Positions 8,436 to 15,895 are shown, counted from the stretch's first letter. The stretch: DNA of 51,392 nucleotides from Accumulibacter sp031732815 (GCF_031732815.1 NZ_JAVMKF010000019.1:1-51392); one strand, 5' to 3'. Program-made: numbers and translations. Notes: generated from the sequence alone by a model not told the origin.

Positions 8436-9047
8436 ATGATGAAGCAGTCGTTGTTGGGTAGCACCCTGTTTGCCGGTCTGTTGTCTGCAGGCGCTGTCGG
8501 CATGTCGACGCCGGCAACAGCCACCGTCATCGAGTATCGCGCGCTGCTCAGTGGGCCGGCCGAGGCAACGCCGAACAACTCGCCGGGGAGCGGGACGGCG
8601 GAGGTTTTTTTCGACGATTTGGCCCATTCGCTACGCGTCGTGATCAACTACTCGGGCCTGCTCGGCACGACGACAGCCGCGCACATCCACTGCTGTACCG
8701 CTTTGCCGGCCACCGGGGCGGTCGGTGTCGCCACGCAGTTGCCGAGTTTTGCCGGGTTTCCGCTCGGTGTCCAGGCGGGCAGCTATGATCTCACCTTTGA
8801 CCTGACGCAGGCCGCGTCCTACAATCCAACTTTTGTAACCAACAACGGTGGCAGTGTGGCTTCTGCCGAGGCAGCGTTGGGCGCTGGCTTGGCGGCGCGC
8901 AGAGCTTACGTCAACATTCACACGAATGCCTTCCCGAGCGGGGAGATCCGCGGCTTTCTGATTCCCGAGCCGGCGTCGCTCGGCCTGCTTGGGCTCGGCT
9001 TGGTCGGGCTGGCAGCGGCTCGTCGGCAGCGCGGCAGCAGCCGCTAG
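8436..9047 (+). CDS. CHRD domain-containing PEP-CTERM protein
   Basis: A roughly 203-residue exported protein with a signal peptide (hydrophobic stretch to ATPATA). A CHRD domain follows (LSGPAEATPNNSPGSGTAEV, later AHIHC and the closing VNIHTNAFPSGEIRGFL). The extreme C-terminus is IPEPASLGLLGLGLVGLAAA followed by RRQR, a classical PEP-CTERM sorting signal recognised by exosortase (EpsH/XrtA) in exopolysaccharide-producing Proteobacteria. GGAGGAG at 8426-8432 supports initiation at 8436 or 8439; an ATG at 8415 lies upstream of this site and is less likely. The protein is probably surface-bound or released into the biofilm matrix. No exosortase gene is in this window. Confidence 0.9.
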   Translation: MMKQSLLGSTLFAGLLSAGAVGMSTPATATVIEYRALLSGPAEATPNNSPGSGTAEVFFDDLAHSLRVVINYSGLLGTTTAAHIHCCTALPATGAVGVATQLPSFAGFPLGVQAGSYDLTFDLTQAASYNPTFVTNNGGSVASAEAALGAGLAARRAYVNIHTNAFPSGEIRGFLIPEPASLGLLGLGLVGLAAARRQRGSSR

Positions 9048-9057
9048 CTTGACCGAG

Positions 9058-9080
9058 AGCGGGCCGCTTTGCGGCCCGCT
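9058..9080 (+). terminator. Hairpin downstream of the PEP-CTERM gene
   Basis: AGCGGGCCGC and GCGGCCCGCT form a perfect 10-bp stem with a TTT loop, eleven bases after the stop codon. There is no good T-run on the 3' side, so it may be a weak intrinsic terminator or an mRNA 3'-end stabiliser. Confidence 0.6.
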
Positions 9081-9135
9081 GCGGTGCGTGCGGTTTTGGC
9101 CGGCGGCCCGGGTCGATTCGCGTTCAAGGAGTTTC

Positions 9136-9687
9136 ATGAATCCCGTGTCCTTCGACTGGTCGCAAAGCGCTCCATTACTGCTCATCGAAGCGGTGCGCGA
9201 GAGCGCAAGGGATGGCGAGCTCATCGACCAGATTCTGCACGGTACCCAGCTTTTTGATTCGTGGGTCATCGCCAACCGCATTTTGCCGGTACTTCCGCAA
9301 GCGAAAACGATCGATTTTCGTCTGTCGCTTTCCGCGGGCGAGCAACTCCAGGCTCGGCTCGCGCCGCTGACCGATGGCAGCGCCTTCGCGTGCAACGCTG
9401 ATGGCGTCTGGCTGGCCTTGGCGGCAGGCGACGCGCAGCGCGAGATTGGCTACATCGGTGAACGGTACGCTGCCGGCAATCGCTGGCACGATGGTTTTCA
9501 GGCAAGCCTGCATCTGGGCGACGACACAGGTCAGCCACTCGCTCCGCTCGACCTGGCCAGTTTCTGGGAGGAAGCGACCGGGGCCCGGCCGGTGGGCTTC
9601 GAGCAGGGCTTTCTCGATCAGGTTCAGTCTTTCGGGCTTGAGGTGATCGGGCGCATTTTTCACAGCCAGGGGCGTCTCGGCCTGTAA
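9136..9687 (+). CDS. Conserved hypothetical protein
   Basis: A 183-residue soluble protein that I do not recognise. It begins MNPVSFDWSQSAPLLLIEAV and is acidic and aromatic towards the C-terminus. It has no signal peptide, no membrane span and no catalytic motif that I can identify. AAGGAG at 9126-9131 is well spaced from the ATG, and the codon pattern resembles its neighbours, so it is a real gene. The region SLSAGEQLQARLAPLTDG…DGVWLALAAGDAQREIG could be a small beta-rich domain. It stands between the PEP-CTERM gene and the peroxidase, without obvious operon partners. Confidence 0.65.
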   Translation: MNPVSFDWSQSAPLLLIEAVRESARDGELIDQILHGTQLFDSWVIANRILPVLPQAKTIDFRLSLSAGEQLQARLAPLTDGSAFACNADGVWLALAAGDAQREIGYIGERYAAGNRWHDGFQASLHLGDDTGQPLAPLDLASFWEEATGARPVGFEQGFLDQVQSFGLEVIGRIFHSQGRLGL

Positions 9688-9769
9688 GCGGCGGCCGTGG
9701 TCGGCGGCGCACAGGCGCGCTAGCGGGCCGGGGCTGGCCGGTCCGGATACCCTGGTTTCTAAAGCTTCA

Positions 9770-9783
9770 TTGATTTAGATCAA
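9770..9783 (+). promoter_or_regulatory. FNR/ANR (CRP-FNR family) binding site
   Basis: TTGATTTAGATCAA is a perfect TTGAT-N4-ATCAA dyad, the consensus FNR/ANR/Dnr box. Its centre is 9776.5. It lies 134 bases upstream of the cytochrome c peroxidase ATG. Confidence 0.85.
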
Positions 9784-9806
9784 GATGCGAGCGGGCAAGC
9801 TGCCGC

Positions 9807-9812
9807 TATTCT
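9807..9812 (+). promoter_or_regulatory. -10 element of the FNR-dependent ccp promoter
   Basis: TATTCT at 9807-9812 would place the transcription start near 9818, which puts the centre of the FNR box at -41.5. That is the exact geometry of class II FNR-activated promoters. No separate -35 is needed because the FNR box overlaps it. Confidence 0.65.
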
Positions 9813-9916
9813 CCCTTCTGCGCGTGGCGGATGCTTCGGTAAGTGCCGAGCAGACGACCGCACGTCAGCCTGGCGTAGCCCGGCGAATCCATCCATAAGT
9901 CAGTCTGGGAGTCATC

Positions 9917-10912
9917 ATGCGAGTACGTACTCTGGTCATTTGCCTATCAATCCTCGGCAGCTCCGCGCTTGCCTCGGCGGCTGCCGATGAGCCGATCGCC
10001 CCGATCTTGCCGGCCAAGATAACCAATCCAGCCATGGTCGAACTAGGCAAGAAACTCTATTTCGATCCGCGCCTTTCGAAATCCGGCTTCATCTCCTGCA
10101 ATTCGTGCCACAACCTCTCGATGGGCGGTTCGGACAACCTGAAATCGTCGATTGGCCACAATTGGCAGAAGGGCCCGATCAATTCGCCGACCGTACTCAA
10201 CTCGAGCCTGAATCTGGCGCAGTTCTGGGATGGAAGAGCGAAGGACTTGAAGGCGCAGGCCGGCGGTCCGATTGCCAACCCGGGCGAGATGGCGTTTACG
10301 CATGAACTGGCGGTTGCCGTGCTGCAGTCGATTCCCGGCTACGCGGCGGAGTTCAAGCAGGTTTTCGGTTCGGACAAGGTCGACATCGACCGCATCACGC
10401 AGGCGATTGCCGCCTTTGAGGAAACTCTGGTGACGCCGAACTCGCGTTTCGATCAATACCTGAAAGGGAACCGTAAGGCGTTGAGCAAGGCTGAACTCGA
10501 AGGCTACGCCCTGTTCAAGGACAGCGGTTGTGTTGCCTGTCACAATGGTTCAGCGGTCGGCGGCAACTCGTTCCAGAAGATGGGCGTGGTCGAGCCTTAC
10601 AAGGCTTCGAGTCCGGCCGAAGGGCGCGTCGCGGTTACCGGCAAGGATGCCGATCGCTTCAGCTTCAAGGTGCCGACGCTGCGCAATGTCGAGCTGACTT
10701 ATCCCTATTTCCACGATGGGGCGGCTGACACGCTGTCGGAAGCGGTGGACACGATGGGCCGCGTGCAACTCGGCAAGAAGTTCTCTCCCGAGGAAAACGC
10801 GAAGATCGTTGCCTTTCTGAAGACTTTGACGGGCGAGCAGCCCAGCTTCAAGCTTCCGCTCCTGCCGCCGTCAGCCGACAAGACGCCGCGGCCAACGCCG
10901 TTCGAAAAGTAG
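9917..10912 (+). CDS. ccp: Di-haem cytochrome c peroxidase (CcpA/MauG family)
   Basis: A 331-residue periplasmic enzyme reducing hydrogen peroxide to water with electrons from cytochrome c or cupredoxin. The N-terminal signal peptide ends near ALASAAADE. Two c-type haem-binding CxxCH motifs are visible, CNSCH at residues 61-65 and CVACH at 205-209. This is the low- and high-potential haem pair of bacterial CcpA, and the inter-haem EETLVTPNSRFDQYL block is also typical. The C-terminal half carries VPTLRNVELTYPYFHDGA. The gene is monocistronic and sits behind a class II FNR-type promoter, which fits oxygen-limited expression of periplasmic peroxide defence. MauG-like enzymes share the fold, but the presence of FHDG and the overall length favour a true peroxidase. 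Confidence 0.93.
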   Translation: MRVRTLVICLSILGSSALASAAADEPIAPILPAKITNPAMVELGKKLYFDPRLSKSGFISCNSCHNLSMGGSDNLKSSIGHNWQKGPINSPTVLNSSLNLAQFWDGRAKDLKAQAGGPIANPGEMAFTHELAVAVLQSIPGYAAEFKQVFGSDKVDIDRITQAIAAFEETLVTPNSRFDQYLKGNRKALSKAELEGYALFKDSGCVACHNGSAVGGNSFQKMGVVEPYKASSPAEGRVAVTGKDADRFSFKVPTLRNVELTYPYFHDGAADTLSEAVDTMGRVQLGKKFSPEENAKIVAFLKTLTGEQPSFKLPLLPPSADKTPRPTPFEK

Positions 10913-10966
10913 CTTGCTCATTGTTGTGATCAGTGCCTTGGTGCTTGGCCGGGCCTGAGCGGGCGA

Positions 10967-10987
10967 CCCTCGCGGATTCCGTGAGGG
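10967..10987 (+). terminator. Hairpin downstream of ccp
   Basis: CCCTCGCGG and CCGTGAGGG pair over nine positions (one G-T wobble) around an ATT loop, 55 bases after the ccp stop. No T-tract follows, so a terminator role is uncertain. Confidence 0.4.
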
Positions 10988-11013
10988 CTGCTGGCTGGCG
11001 GTGGCTCGCCAGG

Positions 11014-11037
11014 GTCGAGGCAGGTACCTGCCGCGAC
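11014..11037. promoter_or_regulatory. 24-base interrupted palindrome upstream of the HIT gene
   Basis: The core GGCAGGTACCTGCC (11019-11032) is a perfect 14-base palindrome. It is extended by GTCG/CGAC arms after one mismatched position. It lies between ccp and the HIT gene, about 105 bases upstream of the HIT start. It could be an operator or a cruciform; no regulator can be named. Confidence 0.35.
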
Positions 11038-11140
11038 TCGGTGACAGACGAGCGACTACAGCTTGAGCTGTGTTTGTTCCGGGTTGCGCGGGCGTGGTCG
11101 TGTGGGCGGCGCTGAACGCTTCGGATGGGGGAGACAAACA

Positions 11141-11605
11141 ATGGAAGAAGTCAAGCAGCGTTCACTTGTGCTGGCCGAGTTTCGCAGCAAATTCAAAGTC
11201 GAGGAACTGCTGGTTGGCGAGACTCCGGCGTGGTCATGGTCGGTGCGGCCGGCCCAGCCGACGCTCGGGGCCGGCATACTGTCGCTCAACCGCCATGCTG
11301 ACTGCTTTGCTCTGGTGCGTGCCGACGAAATGGCCGAACTTGCGGACCTGGTCGGGGTCGTCGAAAGGTCGCTGCGCGCTGCCTTTGCCTACGACATCGT
11401 CAATTACTTGATGCTCATGATGGTGGACCGCCAGGTGCATTTCCATGTCATTCCGCGCTATGCGAAGGCGCGCCGGTTTGCTGGCCTCGACTGGCTCGAC
11501 AACGGCTGGCCATCGTTTCCCGCAATAGGCGAAGCACAGCATGCCGATCACCCGGCTATCGCCGGCGCAATCTGTCAGGCCTTGCGCGCGGCGAGCCGGG
11601 CTTGA
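11141..11605 (+). CDS. HIT family protein (nucleotide hydrolase/transferase-like)
   Basis: A 154-residue histidine-triad superfamily protein, expected to hydrolyse or transfer nucleotidyl groups (Ap4A, AMP-lysine-type or similar substrates). The catalytic segment is VDRQVHFHVIPRYAKARRF. The triad HxHxH reads Q-V-H-F-H, so the first His is replaced by Gln while the central nucleophilic His and the last His are kept. The N-terminal part carries the NRHADCFALV segment. GGGGGAG lies upstream of the ATG at a normal distance, which supports this start over a GTG further upstream. The stop is ten bases from the stop of the convergent DUF3025 gene. Confidence 0.85.
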   Translation: MEEVKQRSLVLAEFRSKFKVEELLVGETPAWSWSVRPAQPTLGAGILSLNRHADCFALVRADEMAELADLVGVVERSLRAAFAYDIVNYLMLMMVDRQVHFHVIPRYAKARRFAGLDWLDNGWPSFPAIGEAQHADHPAIAGAICQALRAASRA

Positions 11606-11615
11606 GACAAGGCGG

Positions 11616-12440
11616 TCAGCTTATCGTCACGGCAACGTGCGCACAGCGGCGACCGGGCCGGAACTGGCGCGTGTCGTCGTAGTAGTCGGCGCCTTCATTC
11701 GCGGCAACGACGCCGGGAATCCCGAGCAGCGGCAGCGGCTGGAGATCGCGTGGCTGGGAATAGACCCCGGCTGCCAGATCAACCGCCAGGCGTGCATCGA
11801 CTACGGCAGACAAGGCGGCGGCGGAAAGGCGCAGACAGTCATCCTCCACCAGGTAGAGTACTGCTTTGGCCGTCAGGCCGAAAAACGGTGCGAGCAGTGA
11901 CTGGTAGGTGGCGTGGCCAAAGACAAGGAAGCGCATGTTGGCGATAACGTCGCTGCGCCGGTCGACGAACAGCTTCTTCCAGCAGAAGCTGCGCAACAGA
12001 TCGAGCAGTTCAGGGCGCGTGGCCAGAACCACGATTCCGCATTCGTCGAAGTGTGTCAAAGCGTCGCGCGTACTTCCCCGGGCTGATCCGTGCGCTGCTG
12101 GCGCGGCGACATGCGCTGCGTTGATCGCCGCCTTGCTTTTCGGGAACGTCAGCCAGACCAGTCCGTTGAAGAAGTCGTGCCAGTTGTCGAGGCGTGTTTC
12201 GACATCGCCGGTCTGCCAGATGCGCTCTTCGTAGGCGCGGCCATCGGCGCCGGGCTGGGTGAATCGGATGCGTTGCCCGCTCGCAGAGAATATCGGATGG
12301 CTGGCAGCGAGACGCGACAGCGCCTGGCTGTCGGGGTACGGCGGAAGCCTGTCCAGCCATTGGCGCAAGGGCGCAAAGAGCAGCGACGAGAATGGTGCAG
12401 CAGGCTCGCACGGTGTGTTCTCGGTCGCAACTGGGCACAT
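11616..12440 (-). CDS. DUF3025 domain-containing protein
   Basis: A 274-residue soluble protein of unknown biochemical role. Family-like blocks are NWHDFFNGLVWLTFPKSKAA, RDALTHFDECGIVVLA, SFCWKKLFVDRR and MRFLVFGHATYQSLLAPFFG, matching what I know of DUF3025, a family common in beta- and gammaproteobacteria. No signal peptide or membrane segment is visible. It is convergent with the HIT gene and divergent from the Cys-repeat protein gene, so it is probably transcribed alone. The ATG at 12440 precedes a non-conserved N-terminal 25 residues; the true start could be slightly downstream. Confidence 0.85.
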   Translation of the reverse strand: MCPVATENTPCEPAAPFSSLLFAPLRQWLDRLPPYPDSQALSRLAASHPIFSASGQRIRFTQPGADGRAYEERIWQTGDVETRLDNWHDFFNGLVWLTFPKSKAAINAAHVAAPAAHGSARGSTRDALTHFDECGIVVLATRPELLDLLRSFCWKKLFVDRRSDVIANMRFLVFGHATYQSLLAPFFGLTAKAVLYLVEDDCLRLSAAALSAVVDARLAVDLAAGVYSQPRDLQPLPLLGIPGVVAANEGADYYDDTRQFRPGRRCAHVAVTIS

Positions 12441-12683
12441 GATGTCCGCATTCTACGCCCGATCCGGCTTTGGCTCGTGGTTGGGCAGGGACGGTCGAGG
12501 CTGCGCCGGTCTCTAGTGGGGGCGCTGGGCGGGCCGCAGGTCGTCGAGCCCCGGCGGCGTGGCCGAAAAGCGTCGCTGACGAACTTTTCATGGGTGTAAC
12601 ATAGGGCTGTTTTGGCCGACGGCTCGGCTGTCCGTCTTGCCGAAATGCCGACCGCTCCCGTACAGCCGGAAGGAGATATTCAT

Positions 12684-12739
12684 ATGTACAAGTCTTCGCT
12701 GATCGCTCTCGCATTCGCCTGCACCTTCTTCGCGTTTCA
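12684..12739 (+). CDS. 5' end of the Cys-repeat protein, left contig copy (cut by the gap)
   Basis: An AAGGAGATAT Shine-Dalgarno followed by ATG opens the frame MYKSSLIALAFACTFFAF, a signal peptide. The frame is interrupted by the run of N after 18 codons. The same codons reappear immediately after the gap, so this is most likely the same gene start present on two overlapping contig ends rather than a separate gene. Confidence 0.6.
12685..12739 (+). repeat. 55-base duplicated contig end, left copy
   Basis: Identical over 55 bases to 12840-12894. The length equals a commonly used de Bruijn graph k-mer size, suggesting an unmerged assembly-graph overlap rather than a biological repeat. Confidence 0.9.
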
Positions 12740-12839
12740 NNNNNNNNNNNNNNNNNNNNNNNNNNNNNNNNNNNNNNNNNNNNNNNNNNNNNNNNNNNNN
12801 NNNNNNNNNNNNNNNNNNNNNNNNNNNNNNNNNNNNNNN
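12740..12839. other. Assembly gap of exactly 100 N
   Basis: The run is exactly 100 N, the conventional placeholder for a gap of unknown size. Bases 12685-12739 just before it are identical to 12840-12894 just after it. The two contigs therefore overlap by 55 bases and the gap is probably zero or negative in length. Confidence 0.97.
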
Positions 12840-13405
12840 TGTACAAGTCTTCGCTGATCGCTCTCGCATTCGCCTGCACCTTCTTCGCGTTTCAAGCTGG
12901 TGCGCAGCCAGGGCCTGGGCCTGGGATGGGGGGAATGGGGGGCATGCAGCCGGGGATGGGTCCTGGCATGGGTCCTGGCATGGGTCCTGGCATGAGCGGT
13001 GGGCGTGGGGGCATGCGGTCGCCGGGCAACTGTCTGCGGGTGGGCGATCCGGAGCAATGCCTGGCGCGCCAGGAAGCGCATCGCCAGATGATGGCGGCGT
13101 GCAAGGACAGCTTCGGCCCGGCGCGTCGGCAATGCATGCTGGCCCAGGCGCAGAAAACCGACTGTAGTCAGGCGCACAACCCGCAGCAGTGCGAGGCGCG
13201 CAAACAGGCGTATGCCGCCTGTCGCGATCTCGCTGGTCCCCAATTCAAGCTGTGCGTGCAAGACCGCATGCCGCCAGTTGACTGCAGCCAGTCGATCGAC
13301 CCGGCGCGCTGCGCGCTGCACCAGAAAGCACGCGAACAATGCCGCGACAAGATCGGCCCGGAGCACCGTCAGTGCTTGCGTGACGCTTTGGTCCCGGGCA
13401 AGTGA
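12839..13405 (+). CDS. Secreted Cys-repeat protein with Gly/Met/Pro-rich linker
   Basis: A roughly 188-residue exported protein; the first base of its ATG is masked by the gap. A signal peptide (MYKSSLIALAFACTFFAFQA, cleavage after AGA) is followed by a Gly/Met/Pro-rich segment with three exact copies of MGPG. Three tandem modules then follow, each with four cysteines in the pattern C-x8-C-x9(13 in the first)-C-x10-C, joined by nine-residue spacers. Each module has a GP pair (FGPARRQC, AGPQFKLC, IGPEHRQC). Twelve cysteines in a periplasmic or secreted protein suggest disulfides or metal binding, and the Met-rich linker hints at copper. Both ideas are inference. I do not recognise a named family. 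Confidence 0.75.
   Translation, partial: XYKSSLIALAFACTFFAFQAGAQPGPGPGMGGMGGMQPGMGPGMGPGMGPGMSGGRGGMRSPGNCLRVGDPEQCLARQEAHRQMMAACKDSFGPARRQCMLAQAQKTDCSQAHNPQQCEARKQAYAACRDLAGPQFKLCVQDRMPPVDCSQSIDPARCALHQKAREQCRDKIGPEHRQCLRDALVPGK
12840..12894 (+). repeat. 55-base duplicated contig end, right copy
   Basis: Identical over 55 bases to 12685-12739 (see the gap entry). The A of the start codon would be the last N of the gap. Confidence 0.9.
12956..12991 (+). repeat. Three exact 12-base tandem repeats in the linker
   Basis: ATGGGTCCTGGC occurs three times without change, encoding MGPG three times. Such perfect short repeats allow slippage and length variation of the linker between strains. Confidence 0.9.
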
Positions 13406-13460
13406 CTGACGCCGGGCGACCGCGGGGCGTTCCGGCTGGCGGAGTTGTCGCGGCCTTCGC

Positions 13461-13976
13461 TCACGCGCTGCGCGCTGGCGTCGCGCCGATACCGGCAGCT
13501 GCCCAGCGCGCCAGCTTCTCGTCGAAGGCCAGCGTGTAAGCTGGGCTGCTCGAGGGAAGCACGGTCGTCGTGAAACCCCGCGCGGCGAACCAGGGAGCGA
13601 ATCGGCCGGCCGTCTGTCCGTTGAAGCCGATGCGCTCGAGCTGCGGGGCGAGTTCGTCAAGGCGGGAGAAGTCGTTCGGCTCGCCGGCTTCGATCGCCGA
13701 GTCGAGTGCGCCCGTCCGGTAGCAACTGGCATAGACGTCCCAGACGCCGATGCCGTGTGCGAGCAGGCACGAACTTCGTTTCCGATAGTCGAGTTCGACC
13801 AGCGTTTCGCCGAGCAACGCGGCAAGCAGCTGCCAGAACTGATTTCTGCGATGCGCGTAATACTGCTGCGCGGCCAGCGAGGCCGGCGATGGGAAGCTGC
13901 CCAGGATCAGCGTCCGTATGCCGGCGTCGACGATCGGCGGCAGGCCGTGCAGGAGCTGCGGCCCGCCGTCGCCCAT
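13461..13976 (-). CDS. DNA-deoxyinosine glycosylase (uracil-DNA glycosylase superfamily)
   Basis: A 171-residue base-excision enzyme expected to remove hypoxanthine (deaminated adenine) from DNA. It has the family blocks TLILGSFPSPASLAAQQYYA followed by HRRNQFW near the N-terminus, GVWDVYASCYRTGALDSAI, and a C-terminal LPSSSPAYTL (usually LPSTSPA…). This matches the DNA-deoxyinosine glycosylase family of about 160-170 residues. Its ATG shares a base with the htpG stop (TGATG), so it is the second gene of a coupled pair with htpG. Continuation of the open frame further upstream is antisense-like noise inside htpG. The motif order excludes standard Ung. Confidence 0.88.
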   Translation of the reverse strand: MGDGGPQLLHGLPPIVDAGIRTLILGSFPSPASLAAQQYYAHRRNQFWQLLAALLGETLVELDYRKRSSCLLAHGIGVWDVYASCYRTGALDSAIEAGEPNDFSRLDELAPQLERIGFNGQTAGRFAPWFAARGFTTTVLPSSSPAYTLAFDEKLARWAAAGIGATPARSA

Positions 13977-15895
13977 CAGCGGCCGCTGCCGAGCGAAAGG
14001 GCAAGCATCAGGTCGTTGATCCGCCGGACGAAACCGGCGGGGTCTTCGAGCGTTCCACCTTCGGCCAGGGTTGCCTGTTCGAGCAGCAGGTTCGCCCAGT
14101 CGGCGAAGCGCGTCTCTTCGTACTTGAGGCGCTGCACCGCCGGATGCGTCGGGTTGATCTCGAGAATCGGCTTGCTCGCCGGTGCCTGCTGCCCGGCTGC
14201 CTTCAATATGCGCTGCAAGTTGCCACCGATGTCGTATTCGTCGGCGACCAGACACGACGGCGAATCGGTCAGGCGATGGGTGACGCGCACATCTTTCACC
14301 TTCTCGCCCAGCGTGCTTTTCACCTTGTCGATCAGCTCCTTGTACTCGTCGGCGGCTTTCTCGGCGGCTTCCTTCTCGGCCGCTTCCTCGAGCTTGCCCA
14401 GGTCGAGCCCGCCTTTGGCGACCGACTGCAGCGGCTTCCCGTCGAACTCGGTGAGATTGCCGGTGACCCATTCGTCTACGCGTTCCGACAACAGCAGCAC
14501 CTCGATTCCTTTCTTGCGGAAGATCTCCAGGTGCGGGCTGTGCTTGGCGGCGGTGAAGGTTTCCGCAGTGACGTAGTAGATCTTTTCCTGGCCTTCCTTC
14601 ATGCGCGCGATGTAATCGGCGAGGGAGACCGTCTCGTCCGCAGTGTCGGCATGGGTCGAAGCGAAACGCAGCAGCTTGGCAATCCGCTCCTTGTTGGCAA
14701 AGTCTTCGCCGACGCCTTCCTTGAGGACGCGGCCGAACTCCTTCCAGAACTTGACGTACTTCTCCCGATCAGCAGCTTCATCGCTGTCGGCCAGCGCTTC
14801 GAGCATGCTGAGCACGCGCTTGACGCAACCCCCGCGTATCGTCTCGATGTCGCGCGACTGTTGCAGGATCTCGCGCGAAACATTGAGCGGCAGGTCGTTC
14901 GAGTCGACGACGCCACGCACGAAGCGCAGGTAGAGCGGCATCAGTTGCTCGGCATCGTCCATGATGAAAACGCGCCGCACGTAGAGCTTGATGCCGTGGC
15001 GGGCTGTCCGGTCGAACAGGTCGAAGGGCGCTTTCGACGGAATGTAGAGCAATTGCGTATATTCCTGCTTCCCCTCGACGCGCGCGTGGACGTGCGCCAG
15101 CGGGTCGTCAAAATCGTGCGCGACATGCTTGTAGAACTCCTTGTATTGCTCGTCGCTGATTTCAGATTTTGGGCGCGTCCACAGCGCTGACGCCTGGTTT
15201 ACCGTCTCGTCCTCGTCGGTCTGCACCTGCTCCTTCTTCTCGTCGTTCCATTCTTCCTTTTTCATGACGATGGGCAGCGTGATGTGGTCCGAGTACTTTC
15301 GAATGATCGAGCGCAGCTTCCAGTTCGAGAGGAATTCATCCTCACCGTCACGCAGATGCAGCGTGACTTCGGTACCGCGCTGAGTGCGCTCGATCATTTC
15401 GACGGTGAAGTCGCCCTCGCCGGAAGACTCCCAGCGCACCGCCTGGCTGGCCTCCAGACCGGCTCGCCGGGAAATGACCGTGACCTTGTCGGCGACGATG
15501 TAGGACGAGTAGAAGCCAACACCGAACTGCCCGATCAGGTGTGCATCCTTCGCCTGGTCGCCGGTCAAGGCGGAGAAGAACTCGCGCGTACCCGACTTGG
15601 CGATCGTTCCCAGATGCTGCACGGCTTCGTCGCGCGACAGACCAATCCCGTTGTCAGTGATCGTCAGCGTGCGCGCTTCCTTGTCGAAGGCAACGCGGAT
15701 CTTCAGATCGGCATCGTCGCCGTAGAGGTTCGCGTTGTTCAGCGCCTCGAAGCGCAGGCGGTCGCAGGCGTCGGAGGCATTTGAAATGAGCTCGCGCAGG
15801 AAAATTTCCTTGTTGCTGTAGAGCGAGTGGATCATCAGGTTGAGCAGTTGTTTGACTTCGGCCTGGAAACCGAGAGTTTCCTTTTGTGCACCCAT
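13976..15895 (-). CDS. htpG: Molecular chaperone HtpG (Hsp90)
   Basis: A 639-residue bacterial Hsp90. It begins MGAQKETLGFQAEVKQLLNL, and the GHKL ATPase domain follows with FLRELISNASDACDRLRF, ITDNGIGLSRDE and the nucleotide-lid GQFGVGFYSSYIV. The middle domain includes LYVRRVFIMDD and GVVDSNDLPLNVSRE. The C-terminal dimerisation domain ends in a NDLMLALSLGSGR-type tail. The length is typical (about 620-640). The ATG at 15895 was chosen over an in-frame upstream ATG at 16000 because all homologues start at this position. A heat-shock-type promoter lies upstream. It is cotranscribed, by overlap, with the deoxyinosine glycosylase gene. Confidence 0.97.
   Translation of the reverse strand: MGAQKETLGFQAEVKQLLNLMIHSLYSNKEIFLRELISNASDACDRLRFEALNNANLYGDDADLKIRVAFDKEARTLTITDNGIGLSRDEAVQHLGTIAKSGTREFFSALTGDQAKDAHLIGQFGVGFYSSYIVADKVTVISRRAGLEASQAVRWESSGEGDFTVEMIERTQRGTEVTLHLRDGEDEFLSNWKLRSIIRKYSDHITLPIVMKKEEWNDEKKEQVQTDEDETVNQASALWTRPKSEISDEQYKEFYKHVAHDFDDPLAHVHARVEGKQEYTQLLYIPSKAPFDLFDRTARHGIKLYVRRVFIMDDAEQLMPLYLRFVRGVVDSNDLPLNVSREILQQSRDIETIRGGCVKRVLSMLEALADSDEAADREKYVKFWKEFGRVLKEGVGEDFANKERIAKLLRFASTHADTADETVSLADYIARMKEGQEKIYYVTAETFTAAKHSPHLEIFRKKGIEVLLLSERVDEWVTGNLTEFDGKPLQSVAKGGLDLGKLEEAAEKEAAEKAADEYKELIDKVKSTLGEKVKDVRVTHRLTDSPSCLVADEYDIGGNLQRILKAAGQQAPASKPILEINPTHPAVQRLKYEETRFADWANLLLEQATLAEGGTLEDPAGFVRRINDLMLALSLGSGR

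Noticed and set aside
12661..12686. AAGGAGATATTCATATG resembles the ribosome site of common expression vectors
   Set aside because: The similarity is only that of a strong natural Shine-Dalgarno. The downstream gene and flanks are native-looking, with no vector sequence.
12956..12991. Tandem repeats as a possible CRISPR or minisatellite
   Set aside because: The 12-base units are contiguous, in frame and encode MGPG; there are no spacers.
13706..15190. Plus-strand open frame of 494 codons
   Set aside because: Antisense shadow of htpG and the deoxyinosine glycosylase gene.
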